Shown: positions 21,006-31,946 of the stretch, piece after piece | How the letters are laid out: each line of letters starts with the position of its first letter | Position numbering within the stretch: the stretch's first letter is position 1 | NCBI GenBank assembly: GCA_012274445.1 | Contig: JAAROD010000095.1 | Coordinates: 620,001-684,000 of the forward strand | Length of the DNA stretch: 64,000 nt | Source of the DNA: Sclerotiophoma versabilis | Lineage: Eukaryota; Ascomycota; Dothideomycetes; Pleosporales; Didymellaceae | Direction of reading: 5' to 3' | The notes under the pieces: model-generated | The model's input: the letters and a program-made list of their open reading frames with translations, nothing else | What the model was told of the DNA's origin: nothing | Databases searched by the model: none | Translations under genes and position numbers: made by a program

Positions 21006-22480
21006 ATGCAGGTCCACGCTGTACCTGATGCGGAGCGCGCTTTCGACTCTCAAGGGAGAAGATTGCCCTGGGGCCTTGAGTTTGCAGAGTAAGTGAGAAT
21101 CGTTTGGTGCTGGGAAACCAGGAAGAGATGCATTGCAGCAGAAGGCGCGCGCAGTTGCTGTCTTGCTGCGTGGACCCGGTTACTAGATAACTATGCGAGC
21201 TGTCATTCACCCTGCAAACGATACTGACTGCAGTCAACAGCAACGACTACAGCCAGCGGACACGGATACCCGAAGAGAAAGGCCCCTTTGGCAAGGCGCG
21301 CAAACGTGGGTCTACGCGCGCGAAGACACCAACAGCCAAATCCGCCGAGGACAGCGCGAAGCTTGACAATCTGCGTGCAATCGATGACATCTTTGGACGC
21401 GTAAAGGCTGACGAAGAGAAGAAACGGTCCATTTCAGGGCACCCTGTGGCAGCACTCCCACCGTCAGCATCTGCGCCGAACCTGATAGAAAGCGGCGGTT
21501 TGCTAGGAACATCGTTCAATGGCGGCGCGCCCCCCAATATCACAGCGAAAGAGCCCAAGGAAGTCATACTGTACGGCTACGGCGCAGACGTGCAATGGGC
21601 AGCCATAGACTTCTACGAGAAGGTCTCCAACGGCATCATCTACGAAGAATACGATCGTGAACCGTACAATCCCAAGTTCAACTATGCTTTCGGCACACAG
21701 CGGAGCTCACACTTACGCTCACTGTCAAAGGCGGCCCTGAGCAGGGTCAACCAGTTCGTAGGCGGCGACCACTGGATTAAAGTTACATTCGATTCAGCAG
21801 AAGCCGCCGAGCGCGCATGCCACTACTCTCCTCACAATATCCAAGGCTACACGGTCTTTGCTGAAGCATACAGGGGCACCGGTCCTCAAGGCGGCGACCG
21901 AGCTCTCCATGCCCAAATCGGCGGCGCAATCTCTCTCCTCTCCTCCCCACAAACTGGCGCCTCGAGCACAGTACCAGACACATCAGCGACCGCCTCCTCA
22001 GCCACAGCAACAACCGGCCCCGCACCGATCAACCTCCCACGATCAACAACCATGCCTCTCTTCCCCAGCGGCTCCTTCCCCATGGACGACGGGCCGCTCG
22101 ACCGCGCACCACCAGCACTTGCTGCCGTCCCACGACAATCGCAGACGCAAACCATGACCACATCTGCACAACTGGCGCCCACATCACGCCGCGCGACACT
22201 CCGTCTCAAAGGCGCAAACGTAAAGCCTGCCGTCTTTATGCCTCAAGAGAAAGCGTTCTTGCCAGCTCCGCCGCGATGGCAGCAGACGTTCGGCTCCTTA
22301 CCGATCATCGGGTGGGTGATTGGGAGCGGACAGGGGATCATAGGGGATCAGGTGCCGAGGAAGGATGACGGGAGCTTTGACGCGAATACAGCCAGCTTGT
22401 ATTGGCGCATGTGGTACAGCATCGACTCGTGTCTAGGGACGGATTTCTGCGGTGTGAGGGATGCTGAGTACGATGACTGA
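21006..22480 (+). CDS. Nucleoporin of the Nup53/Nup35 (MPPN/RRM) family
   Basis: Exons 21006-21088 and 21241-22480 (152-bp intron, GTAAGT...CAACAG) give 440 residues. The protein starts MQVHAVPDAERAFD and has a polar N-terminal region with RIPEEKGPFGKARKRG. Next comes an NLRAIDDIFGRVKADEEKKR helix and the Nup35-type RRM domain around KEVILYGYGADVQWAAIDFY...DHWIKVTFDSAEAAERAC. A proline/threonine-rich linker follows, and the C-terminus contains WQQTFGSLPIIGWVIGSGQG. The family scaffolds nuclear pores by bridging inner-ring nucleoporins and membrane. It is divergent from the F-box gene, with about 200 bp between starts. Confidence 0.85.
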
Positions 22481-22874
22481 GAACAAAGCTGGAAAGACAT
22501 GATACATGACAAGATGGGAAAGGAGTTGGCAGCATTAGGCGGCGTTTATGGCTTTGCATGGAGGCGAGGCATTAGTTCATTCTTCCACTGGTATCACCAA
22601 TTTGATCACGTTTGCGTTCGCAGCTCGCAGCAAGCAAGCGCTCTGGGACCAAGTCACGCCTTGCACCGAGTGAACATGGTGAAAATGATTGGTGATTCTC
22701 CTCAAATGCTAACGCCAACGCCGTTGATAGCATATCTGGACCGTACCATCACACAGCGTAACTTTCAACCCTTCAGTCCAAGGCCTCATATACATCCACC
22801 AGCTCCCACTCCAGCTCCAGCTCTAGATGCATCTCCCTCATCTGCTCCTCGCCATAATCCCGCGCCATCGTCGA
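22481..22874. other. Intergenic between convergent genes
   Basis: Shared 3' flanks of the nucleoporin and SAR1 genes. A C/CT-rich run lies at 22795-22885. No gene was seen. Confidence 0.4.
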
Positions 22875-23804
22875 CTAGACATACTGGCTCAACCACCTGA
22901 TCCCCTCTCCGTATCCCTGCCTCATGACCACACTGCACATGAAGACCTCGATCGGTCTGATACCCTCAAGCGGCACCTTACCCTTGCCCGTAGTCTGATA
23001 CAGTCCCAGCACACTGCGCAGCTGGTCCTCGGAGACAGCGTCGGGGTGATCGATCTTGTTGCCCAGGATAACAAAGGGCGTGCTCTTCAGCTCTTCCATG
23101 GCGAGCAGCGCGTCCAGTTCGGCTTTAGATTCGGCGAGGCGCTCGTGGTCTTTTGCGTCGACGAGGAAGACGATGCCGGATACCTCCGGAACTGTGTGCG
23201 ACATGTCAGTATGTGCGTGACCTGTGAGCATGTGTAAGGATGGTATCTCATACAGTAGTCGCGCCAGAGGCGGCGGGCCTGCGCGTGGCCGCCCAAATCG
23301 AAGGTGGTGAACTTGACGTTGCCGATTGACAGCTCTTCTGAGGTGGGGTGGAGCGTGGGCTGTAGGACGGCTACGCGGTCGTTCTTGAGCATGTGTAAGA
23401 GGGTTGTCTTGCCGGCGTTGTCGAGGCCAAGGAAGAGGAGCTTGGCGTGCTTGTTTGCGAGGCCAAGGGAGGCCAGGACTTCCCAAACTATCAATTGTGT
23501 CAGTGTCTTGCTGGTTGTGACTGCAATGCACTGCTCTGTTCTCCGCTTTCGCTTATGGCTGATGAGGACAATCGTGATATGCGCCCCTACACTTGTGCAG
23601 AATATGGATTTTTTGGCTGCAGCAAGCTCGATTCAGTAGCAGCGCAGCGAGTGCGGTCAAGTGTTTGTATTGCGCATTGGCATTGCGGGCGTTGCGCGGC
23701 CACGTTGCGGAGCTGGGAGTAATGTAGAGTACTTACACCTAAGGTAAAATTAGCAAATGATTCGAAAACAGAGAAGGGCGAACATACCAGTCGAGGATCC
23801 ACAT
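22875..23804 (-). CDS. SAR1: COPII small GTPase Sar1
   Basis: The exons are 23804-23788 (17 nt), 23738-23737 (2 nt), 23487-23254 and 23191-22875, giving 189 residues, the exact length of fungal Sar1. Sar1-GTP recruits the COPII coat at ER exit sites. The N-terminus rebuilt across the tiny exon is MWILDWFWEVLASLG. The motifs are GLDNAGKTT (P-loop), PTLHPTSEE (switch I), DLGGHAQARR (switch II) and NKID, with the C-terminus GIRWLSQYV. Without the 2-nt exon (ttag|GT|gtaagt, gctaat branch just upstream) the frame is lost. The introns are 49, 249 and 62 bp. Confidence 0.92.
23737..23738 (-). other. SAR1: Two-nucleotide micro-exon of SAR1
   Basis: On the minus strand the order is a gctaat branch, ttttaccttag, the two bases GT, then a consensus gtaagt donor. 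The bases finish the Trp6 codon and begin the Phe7 codon. Confidence 0.75.
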
Positions 23805-25256
23805 TTTGGTGGTCGGTGGTGAGTTGTAAAGTCGAGTGTGGTGTTCACAAGACGGTTGCGTGAGCCCCGGACTGGGGGAGTTGATCGATTGAGACCCTGC
23901 TGACGTCGTCTCACGTGCAGTTCACTTTCACCTTTGTTCTTGCCGAATTACACGATACCAGACATCCTCCATTTCGATGATTGTTTTGACATGGACTATT
24001 CGTGTACGGAAGAAGTAATTAAAGGTAACGCGGGACTTAGAAGTTGGTGTTCAAGAAGTCCCATCCTTGGTTCGTGGGCGTAGAGTAGCACGTTGTTTTA
24101 GCTGAACATCTCCAAGCATTCAGAACATGGCTTCGAGACTTGAAAGGCGATCTTGAGCGTTCGAATATATCTGAGCGTCATGGTATGGGTTTTTCTTTGC
24201 ACAACGAGAGCGAAAATTGCAATTGTAACCTCGAAGAGCGCAGCTTTCGATCGACTCGGCTTCGTAGAACAGTCTTGTTACGTGATGAGAAAAGAATTCC
24301 ACATGGAGAAAGATCATGGATGAAGTGAATCGCGAATGGAGTGATGTGGTAAGAACAACTTGACCGTAGGATGCTGCAATGATTCGGAGCAGAGAGTAGC
24401 ATTCGTCATAGAGGCTTGTTTTACCTTATGTATGAATATAGCTTCAATAGATACCGGAGTTTTGCTTCAAGCCCGAGCAATCGATACGAAAGTTCATTCC
24501 CAAGAAGTAAGATTGCTCCATCGCGCAGGTTGTCCGCGGTTCCATCTTGGGGGCGACCACTGTAAAATGGAACTTGTATACCATGAACGTTGATCGTTGG
24601 CGGCTCTATGACCGGGACTATAGTTTGTGGAACGGACTGCCATAGTGCGGGTAGGAACAGACGCAGTCGCTAGTACCTGCATGAAGTGTGAACCCTGTGG
24701 TGGAATCATTACAGCGCGATTGCACTAGCTTGTGCGACTGGTACTTGTGGCAGAATGCTGTTGAGGCTCTAAAGCACGCGAGGAAAAAAATGTGCTGCAG
24801 GGCAATATCGACCGCTGTCCGCATTGGAGTTCTAAATACGTAAGGTTTCCAAAGGAACGAAAGTAATAGATCAGGTGAACATGGTATGAGAGAAAACTAT
24901 AAGTATCGTAGATAATACAGATGGTCGATTAGTGAACTAGGTAGGTAGATGTAAATGGACGTTGATGATGAACAATGTGATAGATTTCCATTAGTATTAA
25001 AATCCGACCTAGAGATGGACGGCTAGCTAAGCTACATACTCAACTTCCACTGCCCCAATTGATACCAAAACACCAATGCTATGAATGTGTGGAAGTCTAA
25101 GGAATGTTTCATCACACCGATGCCATTGCGCCGACATGATTCGTAAGGAAAGTTGTGAGTGGGAACATTATCCACGTTCACCAAACGCTAAGATGTAAAT
25201 CATAAACACATGAAGTGTCTCACTACACTGAGAGGCGTAGTAGGCTGACGACATGT
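23805..25256. other. Intergenic of about 1.45 kb
   Basis: This contains the SAR1 promoter and the 3' flank of the PIR-type gene. The part from 24840 to 25200 is AT-rich. No gene was recognised. Confidence 0.4.
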
Positions 25257-26388
25257 TTACAACATGGCGAAAAGGCCAAACAGACCAACGGCGAGAGTAC
25301 CAGCACCAAAAGTGACAGAGGCAGCAGCACCAGTGAACTCAGAAGGCGCAGTTGAGGTCGCGTTGGGGCGGGAGACAGTGCTGTTTCCAGTGGCGACGGG
25401 AGCCTGAGGCTGACCGTCGGAGATCTGAGAAACAACGTTGGAGACAGAGGGAGCCGGTGTACCTGCCTGAGGCTGGCCATCAGAGATCTGAGAAACAACG
25501 TTGGAGACCGTAGGCGCAGGTGTGCCTGCCTGAGGCTGGCCGTCAGAGATCTGAGAAACAACGTTGGAAACGGTAGGCGCAGGTGTGCCGGCCTGAGGCT
25601 GACCATCGGAAATCTGAGAAACAACATTGGGGACAGAGGGAGCAGGTGTGCCTGCCTGGGGCTGGCCATCAGAGATCTGGGAAACGACAGCGGGAGCCGA
25701 GGCGGCGGGGGTAGTAGCCTGAGGCTGGCCATCGGAAATCTGGGACACGACCGCGGGGACGGAAGCAGCGGGAGTGGTGGCCTGGGGCTGACCATCGGAA
25801 ATCTGAGAGACAGCATTGGTAGCAGAAGCAGCGGGAGTGGTGGCCTGAGGCTGGCCATCGCTGATCTGAGAAGCAGAACCAGAACCCTGATTGACAGCCT
25901 GGATGTAGATCTGCACGCACTGCATACCCTGGGAGTCGGCATACAGGTTGTAGAAGTCTCCGGACAGGCACTGCCAGAAGGTGGTAGCGCCAAAGGGACG
26001 CTGACCCGAGGTCAGAGCAAGGGAGTTGTTGCTGCACAGCGCGAAGCCCTCGGTCTCAAGAGCACCGGCCTGGACGGGCTGGTCAAACTGGAACCTATTT
26101 TGAATTAGTACTTTTTTTGATGTACAAGAGCAATTGACATCGAACTTACTGGTCATTGGCAGCAATGTATCCCTGACGACCGGCCTGGTCCTTCAAGATA
26201 CCGTTCTGGAGGGTCAAGGTAAGGGCACCAGCAAGCTGGCGCTCCTCAAGGCCACGCTTGGAGAGGGGCTTGTTGACAGTCTGAATCTGGAAAGTTCCCT
26301 GGGCGGAAGAAGCGCAGCCAGAGGAGCCAGATGTCTGAGGAAGAGCCAATGCGGTGGACGCAAGGGCGAGAGCGACGTAGGATTTCAT
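25257..26388 (-). CDS. PIR-repeat cell-wall protein with likely GPI anchor
   Basis: Exons 26388-26150 and 26094-25257 (55-bp intron, GTAAGT) give 358 residues. A signal peptide, MKSYVALALASTALALPQ, is followed by a Kex2-type LSKR site and EER. Next comes a domain with spaced cysteines (FALCSNNSLALTSGQRPFG, FWQCLSGDFYNLY, GMQCVQIYIQ). Then there are eight copies of a roughly 21-residue unit centred on SQISDGQPQ, the motif through which yeast Pir proteins link by ester bonds to beta-1,3-glucan. The C-terminus (FTGAAASVTFGAGTLAVGLFGLFAML) is hydrophobic, with small residues before it, as in GPI signals. In yeast Pir proteins the repeats come before the cysteine domain; here the order is reversed. 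The repeats are near-identical in DNA. Confidence 0.88.
25421..25870 (-). repeat. Tandem coding repeat of the PIR-type protein, 8 units of about 63 bp
   Basis: Each unit encodes SQISDGQPQ(A) followed by a Thr/Pro/Ala spacer. Two central units are identical at protein level, which points to recent expansion or homogenisation. Confidence 0.85.
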
Positions 26389-27934
26389 TATGGAGGAGGT
26401 ATTAATGTGGTTGATACTGAGCGACAGTGATAATCGACAGCGACTTTAAGTAGAACGAAGGTAGATTGATGAACGAGGTATCAATCAAACGAGATTTGTG
26501 CAGTAACCGTGACAACGACAGTGAAGAGACGCAAGCGACTGGGAGGTAAGACAGCTAAATACCGACACCTAGCGGGGGAAGTTAGTGTACGACCTACTTC
26601 ATCGAGCATGTCACCGCCGACCGGCCATGTCAGAGTCAGCCATGGGAGGGATCTACTGAACGCGTCAATGCAAATCGTTAGCTTGACGCTCGAGCTGCAA
26701 AGTAGGAAGGCTGGAGGTGGTTCGCCGCAGTCAAACTATGGAAAGACAGATGTAGTGGACCCGCCTTAATATCATTGGATCGGATGAACAAAGCCCCTCC
26801 TTTCTGACCCACCACTTGTGGTGAATTGTGGCGGGAATGCATGAGAAAGCCCATATCCCGCCTCTTGACTTCACTTGGCTGTCAGCCAACCACGGCCGTA
26901 CTGTACCCCAAGCGCTCGCACACGAGAAGGGAGGTGCTTGTTCCAACCTCGCGAGTTGCCAGCCCTATGACTGTTGTGCTGTCAGAGTCACGGACGACCT
27001 GCAGGACATACTTCCAGCGCTCGATAACACGAGTGGCTTGCGCATTCGGACTGAAAGAACGACCAGGAGACCTCACGCTAGTTGCGGCCTTCCCAGTAGA
27101 TGCTAGTGCTGAATCTGTTTCTCTCACTTGCATTTCTGCAGTCCCTCAGCGAACCCTTCCTGCTGCAATTCGCTGAACCGCATGTTGGAAATGCAGGTGC
27201 GTGCTGGTAAAACCATAGCATGCCTGCCCAGACTATTGGACCAAGACTGTTTTACCTAAGAAATCCTTGGATTACAATTGGTCTCGAAAGGACAGTGTCA
27301 GGATGAAAATCCCGAGGACGCGCACGCTGTGTGGACTGAGGTGATGTCAGGACTATCGGGACCCGTGGTGGGACGTCGATTAGCCGCGATGCTCGGCACG
27401 CTAACCAGCTAGTGCAGGATTATATGGGGTAAGACGTGGCTTCATCGAGCCATCTCGCTCTCGCTCGCTTTTACTCCCGCTCGTTGGGACGCTTCGGAGA
27501 CGCTTGTTGACGCTTAATTGCTGGCGTGGCCTGTCGCTATCGATACGGCGATAGGTCTCGTGGTTGGCGGAAAGCGTTATACAGAGGATTGTTGACAAGG
27601 TAGTTTCTGATGCCGATGGTGAGCCCTGCACTGCGCGTTGAAACAACATGTTCGCTTGATCGTGATGGCAGGCGCAAGGGACGATCATTGTTCTGCACGG
27701 CGCAATGCAGACGGTTGAAATAGGCGATGACGTACAAGCTTCGTCTGTGAGTTCACCCGCTCGTTCCGCCATCTCTCTCCGCCACCACGCTTACCTCTGG
27801 TTTCATTGGACTAGCCTTTATCGATTGCTGCTTCCCCAGATCATCGGTCGTCCCCAGCATTGGCAAAAGGTATCACGATACACTGTCGGTCAGTTCTCCC
27901 AGCACCCGCTTTTTCCAGCCTGAATATTGTGAGT

Positions 27935-28276
27935 ATGATCGCAGCCATCGAGCGGGCGGTGAGCATCGAGTTTTGCTCAACTCGTTTTGCTGTCAGTCAA
28001 GAGATCACTTTCCAAGATCTCGAAAAGTATGAAAGGCTAGGCATTGAACGGGAATCGGCTTCTATCCAGGAACGCCGAGGTACTGGCACCACATTACAAG
28101 TATGGTCCGATCAGTTGACCAGGCGCTCAACAATAAAGTCGAAACAAAAGGCCGGGATTCTTCCATTGTCTAGACGCGCTCGGCTGTACCTGAGTACCAG
28201 GTATCAGCAACCGTACTATGAGAAACACATGGCGACCGCAAACGATCCGACGGCGCACAACCTCTGGACCCTTTAA
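27935..28276 (+). CDS. Uncertain small open frame, 113 residues
   Basis: The ATG at 27935 opens a frame beginning MIAAIERAVSIEFCST, with a charged middle (DLEKYERLGIERES) and a basic C-terminal half. No family is recognised and there is no signal peptide. It may be a lineage-specific gene or chance; composition is the only support. Confidence 0.2.
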   Translation: MIAAIERAVSIEFCSTRFAVSQEITFQDLEKYERLGIERESASIQERRGTGTTLQVWSDQLTRRSTIKSKQKAGILPLSRRARLYLSTRYQQPYYEKHMATANDPTAHNLWTL

Positions 28277-28405
28277 AGATATTTTGCATTTTGACGTTCG
28301 GTTTTGTCTCATATGGAAGATCTGCGGAATGCACATTCCGTGCCGGATGGGTTCGGCTGAATCAGGCAACCGCGAACGTTCTCATGTACCATTAACATCT
28401 TAATT

Positions 28406-28555
28406 TACTCTTACAATGTTTCACCTTTGTTTTAGAGTAATTTCTCGAAATGAAAAAACATGTCCAAAGTCTGGGTTTTTTACTCTTACAATGTTTCACC
28501 TTTGTTTTAGAGTAATTTCTCGAAATGAAAAAATATGTCCAAAGTCTGGGTTTTT
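28406..28555. repeat. Tandem duplication, two 75-bp copies with one difference
   Basis: Copy 1 is 28406-28480 and copy 2 is 28481-28555. They differ only by C versus T in aaaaaacatg / aaaaaatatg. A few bases of a third copy start follow. The unit is AT-rich and non-coding; the near-identity means a recent event. Confidence 0.9.
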
Positions 28556-28858
28556 TACTAAAGAGCAATCCTGTAAGGCTATTACTATGTCAGAAAAGCA
28601 GGAAAGTCACTCCTTCGTGCTCGAAACGGCATCAACGAGTGCTTCGCGCATCTAAGTCCATCCCCTTCATCTCCAAGAGGGCTTCTTTGGCAACGGGCTC
28701 CCTGCTCCGTAGGCAGAGTTTGGTTTGACAACGAATGCTAGCACAAAATGAGGCTCGCTACCATCTGTACGTCTTTTATAAGAGTCGGAATAGCAGTTGA
28801 AGATGAGCAATCCCCAAGTACATCCAATTGAACTCCAGAGCAGCCGGAAATATACACT

Positions 28859-29536
28859 ATGAAGTTCACAATCCTATCTTTTGCTGCCTTTGCGGGCCTG
28901 ACGACTGCCCTCCCAGGTGTAGTCAATGCTCGTGCAGACCGTGGCTCCTACACCGTGAGCGGACTCGGTAGCCGTAAGCAAGCTGTCCTTAATGCTGGAG
29001 GAAGCACTCTGGACCTCGCTATTGCTATGTTAGAGACCGACAACATGGGCACGAACTACGTCTATGGTGATGGCAAAACTCAGGATGCGGCCAATTTTGG
29101 CATCTTCAAGCAAAACTGGGGTATGCTGCGCATCTGCGCAAGTCGAGCTGGCTTCAAGGGACAAAGTCAGGCAAATTGGAACAATGGGGCAAAGCTCAAG
29201 CAAGTCTCACAGAGAACGACCAGATATGAACAAGGCTGACGTTGCTACTAGCTCCGACATCCATGCAGACGTTGCAGCCAGGTTGGATTGCCAGAACTAC
29301 TATGGCTACGACAAGTGGTTTGCGGGCCATCGCGACGGAGATTCTGGTCTGGCAAATCCGAATACTGCAGATATTAACAGTACGTGGGACCTCGCGATGT
29401 GTGCAATACCTAGATGACTGATATTGAATGTGCAGCGTACAAGTCTGCTGTGCAATGGATCCAGCAGCAGATTGACAGCAACTCCAAGTACAAATCCGAT
29501 GATACCAGATTTTGGGTTAATGTCACGCCAATCTAA
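28859..29536 (+). CDS. Secreted protein of unknown function, possible lysozyme-like fold
   Basis: Exons 28859-29199, 29252-29379 and 29436-29536 give 189 residues. The signal peptide is MKFTILSFAAFAGLTTALPG. The mature part has an LDLAIAMLETDNM segment, then DAANFGIFKQNWGMLRICAS, LDCQNYYGYDKWFAGHRDGD and a C-terminal AVQWIQQQIDS ... DDTRFWVNVTPI. Similar secreted proteins are widespread in fungi and usually unnamed. The Glu in MLETD followed by NFGIFKQN resembles the layout of lysozyme/transglycosylase active sites, but this is a guess. Intron 1 (29200-29251) starts GCAAGT, so it is GC-AG; the GT two bases later in the same codon region cannot be joined in frame. Intron 2 is a normal GTACGT...GCAG. 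Confidence 0.8.
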
Positions 29537-29780
29537 TCTCAACAAACTGTGGGAACCCAATATTCTGAGGTTCTACGGGGTGCTAACGTTTCCGTGAAGG
29601 TCTTCAAGCAGTTGGTGGAGGTTGAGCGTAGCCGCGTGATTGATTTCTGGCGGAAAAACAAATTGCGTTGTGAATAGCATAACAATCAATTTGGTGGTAT
29701 CCTGGTATCTTCAAATCAAGCGTACTCCTCCCAAACTTCATCTGAGCACCCTCAAGCTGCTCCAACTGGCCTTGCCCATC

Positions 29781-30044
29781 TTATTTACCCTCACCAGCCC
29801 TCTTCACGCCTCCAGCGATCCTAGCCGCGCCATCTTCAATGCTGGTCGTCGCATCCGCGATTCCTCGAGCAACAGGCCTTCCTGCGCTCCCCGTCGCGCC
29901 CTCAAGTGTCTCACCAACACCTCGTCCCAAAGCTCCAACAACACCGCCAACGGTATTTGTAACACCGCCGACCGTGTTGCCAACCGTCGATGTGACGAAT
30001 TTCACGCCGGACGTGACGCCGGATTCTTGCTGGCCGATAGGCAT
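29781..30044 (-). CDS. Small Gly/Val-rich protein with amphipathic repeats, 87 residues
   Basis: A single exon. It begins MPIGQQESGVTSGVKF and continues with repeated short units such as STVGNTVGGVTNTVGGVVG and GRGVGETLEG, ending IAGGVKRAGEGK. The repeats make an amphipathic, low-complexity chain, like small stress- or membrane-associated proteins common in fungi. No signal peptide or cysteine is present. I infer a real gene from the regular repeats and codon use; the function is unknown. Confidence 0.65.
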   Translation of the reverse strand: MPIGQQESGVTSGVKFVTSTVGNTVGGVTNTVGGVVGALGRGVGETLEGATGSAGRPVARGIADATTSIEDGAARIAGGVKRAGEGK

Positions 30045-31128
30045 CGTGATGACTTATTAGGATCGACGCTTTCGCTTTGCTTTCGGATCAAAGAAGTAGC
30101 TTGGATGACTCGTGGTCTAGCTTGGAGCCTCTGATGTTCGGAATATGGGATTTGGTTCTTGGGTCGTGCTAATTTGGTATGAAATGGTAGTGTGGACTTT
30201 GGCGTGAATTAGGGCGACTTTTGGCGGCTGATATAACGGGATGGTATGTATGACGTCACAAGGCTGTGAGAAGACGGGATGTCTTGCATCCCAGTTTATA
30301 ACTTGCACTGGACATGCACCCCGGACTACGAAGATCATCTACGAACGACAGATCGGCTTGAAGGGTCTTGTAAACTGTGGGGCATTGCCCGCTCTGCGTA
30401 CATATGTTATGTGTGCGCGACACGCGTCAAGTCTTGGATGGCTGGTAAAAGAAAATTACCATCCCGTGAGATGAAGCCACCAGCTGCAGAATACCGTTGC
30501 CAAATGGCCGGTCATGTCAAACGCGAAAGCAACAAAGAGGGCTTGTTGTAGACTGAATTCGTTTGGCCACGGTGTCAATGATTTGAACTCCAGCAAGCAG
30601 CGTGATGTGCTCAACTCAATCAACGCAACGATTCATACTTTCGGAGTATCAGGACGGCCCTGCCTTCAACAGCTTTACGCGCGAAAGCAGGCGCAGTCGG
30701 TGATCGGCCACAGACGTTGCAGAGAAGATGCTCTGCCTGAGGCGCTGCTGAAGAATCCTCACGGCGTGATTGGTGAGGGAGGTCGCCTGTATCTGACGAG
30801 CCGGACGAAATGCATTGCCAAACTCTGCCAACCTTGCAGATAGCGCTCCTGACGGCTGGCTAATGCGGCCGAAGAGCCTCATCGGCGGGATCTGGTTCTC
30901 TCAGCTCCCCGCGCCCGTACATATTTAAAATGCAGATCCGCAAATGAAGACATCCATCAACGCTCACACATCACATAGGCCGACTCGCAAATCAGTGATC
31001 TCGTGACCATCGCTTCGATCAATGAGAACATCACATGAACGTACAATTATCTGCCGATAGCTAAGACTCCACACGGGCCAGCAATAGCGAAAGCAGTGTT
31101 TCTCTCGACTCAATTCAAACTCAACAAC
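30045..31128. other. Intergenic of about 1.1 kb
   Basis: This lies between divergent starts (30044 minus, 31129 plus). A TATA-like acatatttaaaatgc lies at about 30919-30933, about 200 bp before the ATG at 31129. No gene was recognised. Confidence 0.4.
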
Positions 31129-31638
31129 ATGACATCCCTCTTCCCGCACCCCCAATACGCGGAAGACCAGCCGAACGCCCACACAATACTATACCTCCAC
31201 GTGCTTCGTGCCTCAGCAATGTCTTTCTCCTTTCTTTCGCTTCCATACACCAGCATCTCCCTCCTCATACCACGACTCCGCAAGCAACCCATCGGCAACA
31301 CCACCATCCTCGCCCGCACTTTGCTCAACTCTGGGCGCGGCCTCATCCTAGGGACTTTCGTGGGCGCTGCGATGACATGGGGACGCATGAGAGGACGAGA
31401 GGAGATTGAGTGGCAGGACAGAAGCTGGCGGTTACTGGAGAACAAAGGCGAGGTAGATACAGACTGGGAAACCATTGGTGCGACCGGGGTGGGCGCGCTT
31501 GCTGGAGCAGTAGCAGCGAGAAGAGGAATGGTGCCTGTGAGTGTTGGGCAGGCGGCGCTGGGTGGTGCGGGGCTGGGGCTGGGGAGCGGTGTGTTTTTTA
31601 TGATTGGGACGTATGCTACGGGGAGGAAGCCCGCGTAA
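31129..31638 (+). CDS. Conserved small membrane protein, 169 residues
   Basis: A single exon from the ATG at 31129, beginning MTSLFPHPQYAEDQPNAHT. It has at least three hydrophobic small-residue segments: RGLILGTFVGAAMTWGRM, IGATGVGALAGAVAARRG, and a glycine-rich GQAALGGAGLGLGSGVFFMI. A WQDRSWRLLENKGEVDTD loop lies between the first two. The glycine-zipper pattern is seen in small mitochondrial and other organellar membrane proteins. No family name is offered. The frame and codon use are clean throughout. Confidence 0.7.
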   Translation: MTSLFPHPQYAEDQPNAHTILYLHVLRASAMSFSFLSLPYTSISLLIPRLRKQPIGNTTILARTLLNSGRGLILGTFVGAAMTWGRMRGREEIEWQDRSWRLLENKGEVDTDWETIGATGVGALAGAVAARRGMVPVSVGQAALGGAGLGLGSGVFFMIGTYATGRKPA

Positions 31639-31946
31639 AGAGCAATGTAGCGGAGGGGATCTGTACATGTATCCTAGCGGATGGAAGCACATGGTGTAAG
31701 GCGGACCATAATGATGGATTGTATAACTCAGTGTTGGTGCTGCGGCGCAGCGACTAAGATTGGGTCTTTGGGCGTACTTTTGCACTACTTTTGCACTACT
31801 TTTGCACTACTTTACTGGGGTTCTGGCCTCTTCAGTCAATTGTTCTTGGCAAACGAAACGATATCACTATCGGGGAAACGACTCCTGCACGCCGTCAGCC
31901 TCATTCACTGCCATTCAATCTCGTTAAATCGAACATATGCCTGAGC
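31639..31946. other. Intergenic between convergent genes, with an 11-bp repeat
   Basis: Three exact copies of tacttttgcac lie at 31775-31807. No gene is present. Confidence 0.6.

Larger units (their letters stand above)
26389..28858. other. Long intergenic region (2.5 kb)
   Basis: This contains the PIR gene promoter, an uncertain small frame at 27935-28276 and a 75-bp tandem duplication at 28406-28555, listed separately. No other coding signal is convincing. Confidence 0.4.

Noticed and set aside
20800..21243. N-terminal extension of the F-box-like protein up to 21243
   Set aside because: There is no ATG at the far end, the composition is poor, and it overlaps the nucleoporin first exon on the other strand. 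The ATG at 20799 is better.
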